DNA from: Herbiconiux sp.
Lineage (GTDB): Bacteria; Actinomycetota; Actinomycetes; Actinomycetales; Microbacteriaceae
DNA: 34,823 nucleotides
Assembly: GCF_023264895.1 (NCBI RefSeq)
Contig: NZ_JAHFUY010000043.1
Span: 1 to 34,823, forward strand
Direction of reading: 5' to 3'
The notes under the pieces were generated by a model. The model had not been told where the DNA came from. It made no database searches and worked only from the letters and a program-made list of their open reading frames with translations. Of this stretch, positions 26,998-33,582 are shown in pieces. Made by a program: the position numbers and the translations under genes. Each line of letters starts with the position of its first letter. The first letter of the stretch is position 1.

Positions 26998-28148
26998 GCG
27001 GTTCCTCTCGTTCGGTTGCCGCGGGCGAGGAGTCCGAGCAGGATCGGGGCGCCCACGATACCGGTGACGATGCCGACCGGCACCTGGAGCCCCGGGAAGG
27101 CGTGCTGGGCGATGATGTCGGCTCCGGTCACGACCACGGCGCCCACGAGCGCGCTCGCGACGAGGGCGGTGGCAGTGCCCGCCCCGCCGAGAAGGCGCCG
27201 GGCGATGGGCGCCGCCACGAAGGCGACGAACGCCACGGGGCCGGCGGCCGCGGTGGCGACGGCCGCGAACCCCACGGCGACGAGGGTGAGCAGCAGGCGG
27301 GTGGGGGTGACGCGCACGCCGAGACCGGCGGCCGTCTCGTCGCCGAGCTGGAGCATCCGGAGCCGTGGTGCGAGCAGGATCAGGCCGATCGAGAGCACGA
27401 GCCCGGCCACGGCCGTGACGGCGATCTCCTCGCCCTTCACCGTGCCGATGCTGCCGACGAGCCAGACCAGTGCCGACTGGGCCTCGCGCACGTCGGCGCG
27501 TGTGAGGAGGTAGCCGATGAGCGCCTGGGCGAGGAAGGCGAGCGCGATGCCGATGAGCACGAAGCGGGAGCCAGCGACGCCGTTGCGGGTGGCGAGGATC
27601 GTGATGAGCCCCGCCACCACGACGGCCCCCGCGAAGGCCGCGAACGAGACGGCGATGCCGGCCCAGCCGAGCACGAGGATGGCGCCGACCGCCGCCGCGC
27701 TCGCGCCCTGCGAGATGCCGATGATGTCGGGGCTCGCGAGCGGATTGCCGAGGAGGCTCTGGAAGACGGCGCCGGCGAGGCCGAACGCGGCGCCCACCAG
27801 GAGGCCGAGGGTGAGGCGCGGGAGTCGGAGGCCCTGCACCACGAAGTTGTCGCCGCCCGAGCCGAGGCCGAGGAGCGAGGCCACGACGTCGCCGGGCGCG
27901 AGCACACGGTCGCCGAGCACGAGGGCGAGGCAGGCCAGCACGACCAGCACGAGCACGAGCACGCCCGTGACGAGCAGGCGGCGGCCGAGGCCGATGCGGC
28001 GGACGGCGGCGAGCATCCGCCGGTCGGCGAGCATCCGCCGGTCGGCGAGCATCCGCCGGTCGGCGAGCGGGTCGGGCGCGGTGGCTTCGGGGCCGGATGC
28101 GGGGCCCTGCGTGGGGCCGGATGCCGGACCGGGCGCTGCGCCGGTCAC
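26994..28148 (-). CDS. FecCD-family siderophore permease (second of pair)
   Basis: A 384-residue permease with about nine to ten membrane helices and FecCD motifs: LRLPRLTLGLLVGAAFGLAG, then GNPLASPDIIGISQGA, and GPVAFVAFVAAPIARRL near the C-terminus. The cytoplasmic N-terminus is long and odd: Gly/Pro/Ala-rich, then the hexapeptide LADRRM three times in a row (28-45), encoded by an 18-base tandem repeat. The repeat precedes the first membrane helix and has no known role. It starts at GTG 28148, overlapping the first permease stop by four bases. It pairs with the first permease as a heterodimer. Confidence 0.95.
   Translation of the reverse strand: MTGAAPGPASGPTQGPASGPEATAPDPLADRRMLADRRMLADRRMLAAVRRIGLGRRLLVTGVLVLVLVVLACLALVLGDRVLAPGDVVASLLGLGSGGDNFVVQGLRLPRLTLGLLVGAAFGLAGAVFQSLLGNPLASPDIIGISQGASAAAVGAILVLGWAGIAVSFAAFAGAVVVAGLITILATRNGVAGSRFVLIGIALAFLAQALIGYLLTRADVREAQSALVWLVGSIGTVKGEEIAVTAVAGLVLSIGLILLAPRLRMLQLGDETAAGLGVRVTPTRLLLTLVAVGFAAVATAAAGPVAFVAFVAAPIARRLLGGAGTATALVASALVGAVVVTGADIIAQHAFPGLQVPVGIVTGIVGAPILLGLLARGNRTRGTA
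28011..28064 (-). repeat. 18-bp x3 in-frame tandem repeat in the permease N-terminus
   Basis: Three identical copies of GAGCATCCGCCGGTCGGC (28011-28028, 28029-28046, 28047-28064), encoding LADRRM repeats on the minus strand. Perfect identity indicates recent expansion. Confidence 0.95.
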
Positions 28149-29278
28149 CGGATCACGCCCCGGTCGCGTCGCACCAGCGCGATCAGCACGGGCGCGCCGA
28201 TGACGGCCACCACGATGCCCGCCTCCAGCTCGGCGGGCTGCGCGATGAGGCGGCCGAGGGTGTCGGCGAGCACGAGCAGGATGGCGCCGAGGGGCAGCGA
28301 GTACGCCGCGATCCAGCGGAAGTCGGCGCCCACGAGCCGCCTGGCCACGTGCGGCACGACGAGCCCCACGAACACGAGTGGGCCCGCGAGCGAGGTGGCC
28401 GACCCGCAGAGCAGGATGATGGCGATGCCCGCGACGACCCGCGTGAGTCCCACCCGCTGGCCGAGCCCCCTCGCCACGTCGTCGCCCAGGGCGAGGCCGT
28501 TGAGGCTCCGGCCGAGGGCGACGGCGAGCACGGCACCGCCGAGCAGGAAGGGCGCGAGGGTCACGACGGTCCCCGCGTCGCGGGCCACGAGCGAGCCCAC
28601 CGACCAGAAGCGGTACTGCGCGAGGGTGTCGAGGTCGCGCAGCAGCACGAGCGTGATGAGGGCGGTGAGCACGGCGGTGACGGCGGCCCCGGCGAGGGTG
28701 AGGCTGAGCGGCGTTGGCCCGGTGCGGCCGGACGCGACGGCGTAGACGAGCACGGCGGCCACGGTGGCGCCGAGGAACGCGAACCAGATGTAGCCCGCGG
28801 GGCTCGCCACGCCGAAGACGGCGATCGAGACCACGACGGCGAGCGAGGCGCCCGAGTTCACGCCGAGGAGGCCGGGGTCGGCGAGCGGGTTGCGGGTGAG
28901 GCCCTGCATGAGCGTGCCGGCGAGGCCGAGCGCGGCGCCGGCGACGAGGCCGATGATCGTGCGCGGAACCCGGAGGTCGAGCACGACCATCTGCTCCACC
29001 GCATCGCCCTCGCGCGCGCCCGAGAGCACCGCGAGCACGGCCGGGAGGTCGATCGAGCGCGAGCCGAGGAAGAGGCTGAGGCCGACCGCCACGAGCACGG
29101 CCACGAGGAGGCCGACGAGCCCGAGCACGCGGATGAGCCGGCGCCTTGCCGGGGAGTGGTGGTGCGAGACCGCCGCGGCCGTCGCTCCGGCCGCGCCCGG
29201 CTCGGCGTCGGGCTCTCGGCCGGGCTTCCCGGCGGGCCCTCGGCCGGGCTTCCCGGCGTTCCGCGGGGTCGCGGTCAC
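28145..29278 (-). CDS. FecCD-family siderophore permease (first of pair)
   Basis: A 377-residue permease. Motifs are LRVPRTIIGLVAGAALGLAG, GLTRNPLADPGLLGVNSGAS and GPLVFVGLVVPHVARRLVG, with about nine or ten helices. The N-terminus holds a Gly/Pro/Lys-rich repeat (two copies of a 20-base block 24 bases apart). GTG 29278 begins 13 bases after the siderophore-reductase stop and is preceded only by a weak GAGAG site, so it depends on upstream translation or transcription. It forms the transmembrane channel with the second permease. Confidence 0.95.
   Translation of the reverse strand: MTATPRNAGKPGRGPAGKPGREPDAEPGAAGATAAAVSHHHSPARRRLIRVLGLVGLLVAVLVAVGLSLFLGSRSIDLPAVLAVLSGAREGDAVEQMVVLDLRVPRTIIGLVAGAALGLAGTLMQGLTRNPLADPGLLGVNSGASLAVVVSIAVFGVASPAGYIWFAFLGATVAAVLVYAVASGRTGPTPLSLTLAGAAVTAVLTALITLVLLRDLDTLAQYRFWSVGSLVARDAGTVVTLAPFLLGGAVLAVALGRSLNGLALGDDVARGLGQRVGLTRVVAGIAIILLCGSATSLAGPLVFVGLVVPHVARRLVGADFRWIAAYSLPLGAILLVLADTLGRLIAQPAELEAGIVVAVIGAPVLIALVRRDRGVIR
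29215..29258 (-). repeat. 24-bp period direct repeat in the first permease N-terminus
   Basis: CTCGGCCGGGCTTCCCGGCG occurs at 29215-29234 and 29239-29258, separated by 4 bases. It encodes the Gly/Lys/Pro-rich AGKPGR motif twice. The frame is kept. Confidence 0.9.
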
Positions 29279-29291
29279 CGGCGGGCGGCTC

Positions 29292-30278
29292 TCACTGGCC
29301 CTCGGCCTTGCCGAGCCGCCAGTAGCCCATGAACGCCACGCGGTGCCTGTCGACGCCCGTCTCGCTCACGAGCAGGCGGCGGAGCTGCTTGATGCACGCG
29401 GACTCGCCTGCGAGCCAGGCGTAGAAGCGGCCCGCGGCATCCTCGGGCGAGTCCCACAGCATCTCGAGGTCGACGTCTATGTCGGCGAGCTCCTGCGCGG
29501 AGTCGGTGAGGGCGGGGGCGATCCGGTCGCGGTGGGTGCCCACCCAGTCGCGCACCGCATCCAGGAGCGGGGTCGCGCCGGCCGGGTGCTCGTCGCGCGC
29601 GAGCCACACGAGGTCGACGTCGGCGGCGGTCTCGAGGGCCCAGCGGTCGCCCGCGTGCGGCACCTCGATGAAGGCCTGGGCGCGGGTGCCGGCGGGGAGC
29701 GACTCGAGGATGCTGCAGATGGCGGGCGCGGCGGTCTCGTCGCCCGCGAGCAGGTAGTCGACCGCCTCGCCCGGGTGCCAGTCGAGGCCGAGCCGGTAGT
29801 CGATGCTGAGGTCGTCGGGCCCCACGATCACGATCTCGTCGCCCACGGCGGCGCTCTCGAGCCAGCCGGCGGCGGGCCCCTCGGGTGCACCGGTGGCGCT
29901 CGCGTGCACGACGAAGTCGACGTCGAGCTCCTCGGGGGCGTCGGCGATGGCGGGGCGGATGGCGCGCACGGTGTAGGTGCGGAACGGGTTGCGGAGCGCC
30001 TCGGGCAGCTCGCGCCAGGACTGGTACCAGGTGCCGGCGTCGAGGCTCTCGCCGTCGAACCAGAAGTCGCCGCCGTAGGTCTTGTCGGCGAAGGGCACGA
30101 CGATCTTGATGCGCTGGTCGAGCCCGGCGGTGCCGAAGCGGTCGAACTCGGGGCCCGTGAACGTGACCCGCCGGAAGCTCGGGCTCAGCTGCTCGATGCG
30201 CACCACCCGCGACCGGAACGGCCGGTACGAGGGCCGCGCGGAGCGCTCGGCGTCGGTGCGGGCTTGATAGGTAAGCAT
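29292..30278 (-). CDS. Siderophore-interacting protein (ViuB/YqjH-type FAD ferric-siderophore reductase)
   Basis: A 328-residue reductase of the siderophore-interacting protein family: FAD-binding barrel (RVVRIEQLSPSFRRVTFTG, then RIKIVVPF, and RTYTVRAIRP, the R-x-Y-T FAD motif) and the C-terminal NADPH-like SIP domain (DYLLAGDETAAPAICSILESLP, and near the end YAWLAGESACIKQLRRLLV, MGYWRLGKAEGQ). It releases iron by reducing the Fe(III)-siderophore in the cytoplasm. The start is ATG 30278. A CATAAT -10-like box ends 6 bases before it and no ribosome site is seen, so the transcript is probably leaderless. The iron box overlaps the start codon. It heads the uptake operon. Confidence 0.94.
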   Translation of the reverse strand: MLTYQARTDAERSARPSYRPFRSRVVRIEQLSPSFRRVTFTGPEFDRFGTAGLDQRIKIVVPFADKTYGGDFWFDGESLDAGTWYQSWRELPEALRNPFRTYTVRAIRPAIADAPEELDVDFVVHASATGAPEGPAAGWLESAAVGDEIVIVGPDDLSIDYRLGLDWHPGEAVDYLLAGDETAAPAICSILESLPAGTRAQAFIEVPHAGDRWALETAADVDLVWLARDEHPAGATPLLDAVRDWVGTHRDRIAPALTDSAQELADIDVDLEMLWDSPEDAAGRFYAWLAGESACIKQLRRLLVSETGVDRHRVAFMGYWRLGKAEGQ

Positions 30279-30292
30279 TACCTAATTATGCA
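30264..30292. promoter_or_regulatory. Bidirectional iron-regulated promoter: iron box inside spacer and over start codon
   Basis: The box ATAGGTAAGCATTACCTAA (30267-30285) has a perfect TAGGTAA-GCA-TTACCTA core and matches 14 of 19 positions of the DtxR/IdeR consensus. On the plus strand TTGATA (30264-30269), 17 bases, TATGCA (30287-30292) frames it as -35/-10 for the MOSC fusion gene. On the minus strand CATAAT (30290-30285) is a -10 for the reductase, whose ATG (30278-30276) lies within the box. One repressor could thus switch both directions. Confidence 0.68.
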
Positions 30293-30340
30293 CCGGATGC
30301 CTCCGGGCCACCGGTCTGGAAGGATGACGGAGGAGGCACG

Positions 30341-32272
30341 ATGACAGCTCGGGAGCACGGCGACACCCCCGTGACGCTGGCGCGCATCACCCGCTACCCC
30401 GTGAAGGGCCTGCCGGGCACGAGCACGGCTTCGGCCGCCGTCGCACCCGGGGAGGGGCTCGGCTTCGACCGGGTGCTCGCCATCGAGACGGGCGACACGG
30501 AGCACGTCGACGGTGGCGGCTGGCGCCGGCGCGCGGCCTTCCACCACGTGGCGAAGAACCCGTCCCTCGTACGCTTCGAAACGGCACTCGAGCGAGAGGG
30601 CGACGTCGCGGCCGGCAGCATCGACGACCCGGGAGCGGCGGTGCGGCTGACCGTGACCGGGCCGAACGGCGCCACCGCCAGCATCCGGTTCCCCGACCCG
30701 GATTTTGCGCCACTCGACGAGGCCGTGCGCGGATGGTTCCCGCGGGGCCGGACGGGAGACGCCACGGTCGTGGCTCCGGGTGCCCGGCTCTGGGACTGGC
30801 AGAACGCCCTCATCTCGCTCATCAACCTCGAGACCGTCGCCGCCCTGCAGGAGCACACGGGGCGGGAGGTCGACGACCGCCGGTTCCGCGGCAACCTGCT
30901 CGTCTCCGGGCTCCCGGCATGGTCGGAGTTCGGCCTCGTGGGGCGCACGATCTCGATCGGCGAGGAGCGGTTCGAGGTCTTCCAGCCGACGGATCGCTGC
31001 CGCGCCACCGCCGTCGACCCGCTCACCGGTTCCGTCGACCTCAACGTGCCCGCTCGGCTGGCCGCCCACTTCGGGCACATGTTCTGCGGCGTCTACCTGC
31101 GCCCGCTCACGACCGGGCGGATCGCGGTCAGCGACGCCGTGAGCGTTCTGCCTGGTGGTTCGCGGGCCTCGGCCGAGGCGATCGCTGAGTGGCCCCGCCT
31201 GGCTGCCGTCTCCCGCCGAGAGAGCGTGACCGACGGTGTCGAGAGCTTCTGGCTCGACGACTCCGTCGGCCTTCTCGCCGGCGCCGGACCGGGACAGCAC
31301 GTGCGACTGCACCTGCCCTCCGAGCCCTCCCCGAACTGGCGCAACTACACGATCTCGGCCGTGGAGGGCACCACGGCGCGCATCACGGTCAAACGGATCG
31401 GCGGCATCTCGACAGCCCTGCACGACGGGCTGGAGGTCGGCACCGAACTCCTGGTGAGCGGGCCCTTCGGACCTCTGCACGACGTCGCATCCACCGCCAC
31501 CACCACCGGGCATCCCCTCGTGCTCGTGACCGCCGGTATCGGGATCACCCCCGCCGTGGCCATTCTGCGAGCTCTCGCGGCGGAAGGCTCACGAGCGCAG
31601 GTGGAGATGCTGCACGTCGATCGCACCAGCCGGAGCGTCGCCCACCTCGACGAGGTCCTCGACCTCCTCGAGGCGCTCCCGAACGCCTGCCTGACGATGC
31701 ACGTCACCGGTGCCGATCCGGATGCCGCAGCCTTCGCCACCGCACCCACGCTCACCGCAGATGCCGGGAGCCGGGTGCGCGTGAACCGGGGTCGGCCGAC
31801 CGGCGACGACCTCGCGGCTGCCGTCGACCGGGCCGCGGCCGCAGGGGGCGGCGATCGCACCGAGGTGACCGCCCATCTGTGCGGGCCGCCCGGGCTGCTC
31901 GACGACGCACGTCGCGCGCTCGAGCGGGCCGGGGTCGCGCGCGAGCGCATCCACTTCGACGTCTTCTACACCCCCCGGCTCACCGACGGGTCTCCGCGCG
32001 TACCGCCCCGCCAGGGCCCGTTCACGGTCGATCCGGGCGACGGCGGCGCTCCGCTCGAGTGGCACCCGGCCGACGGCGCGCTCCTCGACGTCGCCGAGGC
32101 CGACGGGCGGGGGTGGCCCTCCGCGTGCCGCTCCGGCGCGTGCGGCACCTGTGAGGGAGCGCTCCGCTCCGGCACGGTCGCGTACCTCGTCGATCCGGTG
32201 GTGACGCCGCCGGACGGGCGCATCCTCACCTGCTGCGCGGTGCCGACCTCCGACGTCGTGCTCGGGCCCTAG
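30341..32272 (+). CDS. MOSC - flavin reductase - 2Fe-2S ferredoxin fusion protein
   Basis: A 643-residue three-part protein. Residues 1-275 are a MOSC N-terminal beta-barrel plus MOSC domain, with Cys220 (FQPTDRCRA) as the probable molybdenum-cofactor ligand. Residues ~285-545 are an FNR-like reductase: RNYTIS (334-339) for flavin, TAGIGITP (397-404) and CGPPG (514-518) for NAD(P)H. Residues ~555-643 are a plant-type ferredoxin with Cys596, Cys601, Cys604 and Cys631. This chains NAD(P)H to flavin to Fe-S to Moco in one polypeptide. Related YcbX/mARC enzymes reduce N-hydroxylated compounds. ATG 30341 has GGAGGAGG 4 bases before. It is expressed divergently from the siderophore operon across a shared iron box, suggesting a link to iron or to hydroxamate chemistry. 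Confidence 0.9.
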   Translation: MTAREHGDTPVTLARITRYPVKGLPGTSTASAAVAPGEGLGFDRVLAIETGDTEHVDGGGWRRRAAFHHVAKNPSLVRFETALEREGDVAAGSIDDPGAAVRLTVTGPNGATASIRFPDPDFAPLDEAVRGWFPRGRTGDATVVAPGARLWDWQNALISLINLETVAALQEHTGREVDDRRFRGNLLVSGLPAWSEFGLVGRTISIGEERFEVFQPTDRCRATAVDPLTGSVDLNVPARLAAHFGHMFCGVYLRPLTTGRIAVSDAVSVLPGGSRASAEAIAEWPRLAAVSRRESVTDGVESFWLDDSVGLLAGAGPGQHVRLHLPSEPSPNWRNYTISAVEGTTARITVKRIGGISTALHDGLEVGTELLVSGPFGPLHDVASTATTTGHPLVLVTAGIGITPAVAILRALAAEGSRAQVEMLHVDRTSRSVAHLDEVLDLLEALPNACLTMHVTGADPDAAAFATAPTLTADAGSRVRVNRGRPTGDDLAAAVDRAAAAGGGDRTEVTAHLCGPPGLLDDARRALERAGVARERIHFDVFYTPRLTDGSPRVPPRQGPFTVDPGDGGAPLEWHPADGALLDVAEADGRGWPSACRSGACGTCEGALRSGTVAYLVDPVVTPPDGRILTCCAVPTSDVVLGP

Positions 32273-33219
32273 CCAGAGGGCGTCACGCAGACGAAGCGGG
32301 CGCCCGGCAGCCGGCGGCGGATGACGTCGAGGGCGTCGGCGCTGCGGTCGACGAGCACGAAGTTGCGGCCGAGGGCCGCGGCCACGGCCCCCGTGGTGCC
32401 GCTGCCGGCGAAGAAGTCGAGCACCCAATCGCCCTCGCGGGAGGACGCCTGCACGATGCGGCGCAGGATGCCCTCGGGCTTCTGGGTGGGGTAGCCGGTC
32501 TTCTCGCGGCCGGTGGGCGACACGATCGTGTGCCACCAGACATCCGTCGGCAGCTTGCCGGCCGCCGCCTTCTCGGGCGTCACGAGGCCGGGTGCCATGT
32601 AGGGCTCGCGGTCGACGGTCGTGGAGTCGAAGTAGTAGCCGCGCGGATCCTTGACGTAGACGAGGATCGTGTCGTGCTTCGTGGGCCAGCGGTTCTTCGA
32701 CTTGGCGCCGTAGTCGTAGGCCCAGATGATCTCGTTGAGGAAGCTCTCGCGGCCGAACAGCGCGTCGAGCAGCACCTTGGCGTAGTGCGCCTCGCGGTAG
32801 TCGAGGTGCAGGTAGAGCGTGCCGTCGTCGGCGAGCAGCCGCCAGGCCTCCACGATGCGCGGCTCGAGGAACTCCCAGTAGTCGTCGAACCGGTCGTCGT
32901 AGCTCAGCAGGTCGCCCTTGATGCGGTCGTACTGGCGGCCCTGGAAGCCGGTGACCCGGCCCGGCCGTCTCTCGTCGGGGTCCGCATCCGGAGCCGTGCG
33001 CGTGGAGGTCGTGGAGCGCCTGGCCTGCGTGCGGCCCGTGTTGAAGGGCGGATCGAGGTAGATCACGGTGAACGAACCGTCTGCGAGGCCCGGGGTCACG
33101 TCGAGGTTGTCGGCGTGGAAGACGAGGCCCTCGCCGCGGGGGTCGGCTCCGAACTGCCGGCGGGGATCGGCAGTACCCGAGCCTCCCGGATGGACAGGGG
33201 ACGGATCGGCGACGGGCAC
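32269..33219 (-). CDS. Site-specific DNA methyltransferase (DPPF motif, N4/N6 type)
   Basis: A 316-residue enzyme. The catalytic IYLDPPFNTG (residues 53-62) precedes the SAM-binding DFFAGSGTTG (268-277), the order of the beta class of adenine-N6/cytosine-N4 methylases. Between them are KGDLLSYDD, RLLADDGTLYLHLDYREAHY and the GYPTQKPEG motif. I chose GTG 33219; longer readings run into the divergent GNAT gene. No ribosome site is seen, and CAGAAT (33230-33225) close upstream allows a leaderless start. No restriction enzyme adjoins, so it is an orphan-type methylase. Its stop overlaps the convergent MOSC fusion stop, leaving no room for a terminator. The recognition site is unknown. Confidence 0.88.
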   Translation of the reverse strand: MPVADPSPVHPGGSGTADPRRQFGADPRGEGLVFHADNLDVTPGLADGSFTVIYLDPPFNTGRTQARRSTTSTRTAPDADPDERRPGRVTGFQGRQYDRIKGDLLSYDDRFDDYWEFLEPRIVEAWRLLADDGTLYLHLDYREAHYAKVLLDALFGRESFLNEIIWAYDYGAKSKNRWPTKHDTILVYVKDPRGYYFDSTTVDREPYMAPGLVTPEKAAAGKLPTDVWWHTIVSPTGREKTGYPTQKPEGILRRIVQASSREGDWVLDFFAGSGTTGAVAAALGRNFVLVDRSADALDVIRRRLPGARFVCVTPSG

Positions 33220-33267
33220 GGTGCAATTCTGGCAGTTCCCATCGGGCGGGGTTATCCTCGGGGCAGA

Positions 33268-33555
33268 ATGAGCACCGAGATCCGCCATGAGCACAGCCAG
33301 AACCGCTACACCATCAGTCTCGACGACCAGGTGGCGGGCTTCGCCGACTACCGCATCGAGGGTGGGCGCATCGTCTTCGTGCGCACCGAGGTCGACCCCA
33401 AGAAGCGCAAGGCGGGGGTGGCCGGCGAGCTCGTGCGGCACGCGCTCGACGACGTGCGGGTGAGCGGATCGCTCGCCGTGGTTCCGGACTGCAGCTTCGT
33501 GGCGCACTTCATCGACACGCACCCCGACTACCAGGAGCTCGTCGACCGGGGCTGA
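33268..33555 (+). CDS. Small GNAT-like acetyltransferase (YjdJ type)
   Basis: A 95-residue protein, the size of the minimal GCN5-related family. It shows RYTISLDDQVAGFADYRIEGGRIVFVRTEVDP, then KKRKAGVAGELVRHALDDVR with the acetyl-CoA loop, and SLAVVPDCSFVAHFIDTHPDYQELV, whose HP-x-Y motif is typical. The acceptor is not known for this family. ATG 33268 has only a weak GGGGC ahead of it; TATCCT (33253-33258) may act as the -10, giving a near-leaderless transcript. It is divergent from the methylase (48-base gap). Confidence 0.9.
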   Translation: MSTEIRHEHSQNRYTISLDDQVAGFADYRIEGGRIVFVRTEVDPKKRKAGVAGELVRHALDDVRVSGSLAVVPDCSFVAHFIDTHPDYQELVDRG

Positions 33556-33582
33556 CCGCCCTTCCGCCTGGCGCGGGCGGGC
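33556..33582. terminator. Short convergent gap with weak stem
   Basis: The 27 bases between the convergent GNAT and propeller-like gene stops hold CCGCCC (33556-33561), which can pair with GGGCGG (33575-33580) over a 13-nt loop. There is no T-run. It may be a weak terminator for both genes. Confidence 0.3.

Noticed and set aside
30324-30344. Six-codon upstream ORF (ATG 30324 to TGA 30344) overlapping the MOSC fusion start
   Set aside because: It contains the ribosome site of the real start, has no ribosome site of its own, and is probably chance.
33220-33522. Longer N-terminus for the DNA methyltransferase, starting at 33522
   Set aside because: It would overlap the divergent GNAT gene almost entirely, and the added ~100 residues look like antisense translation.
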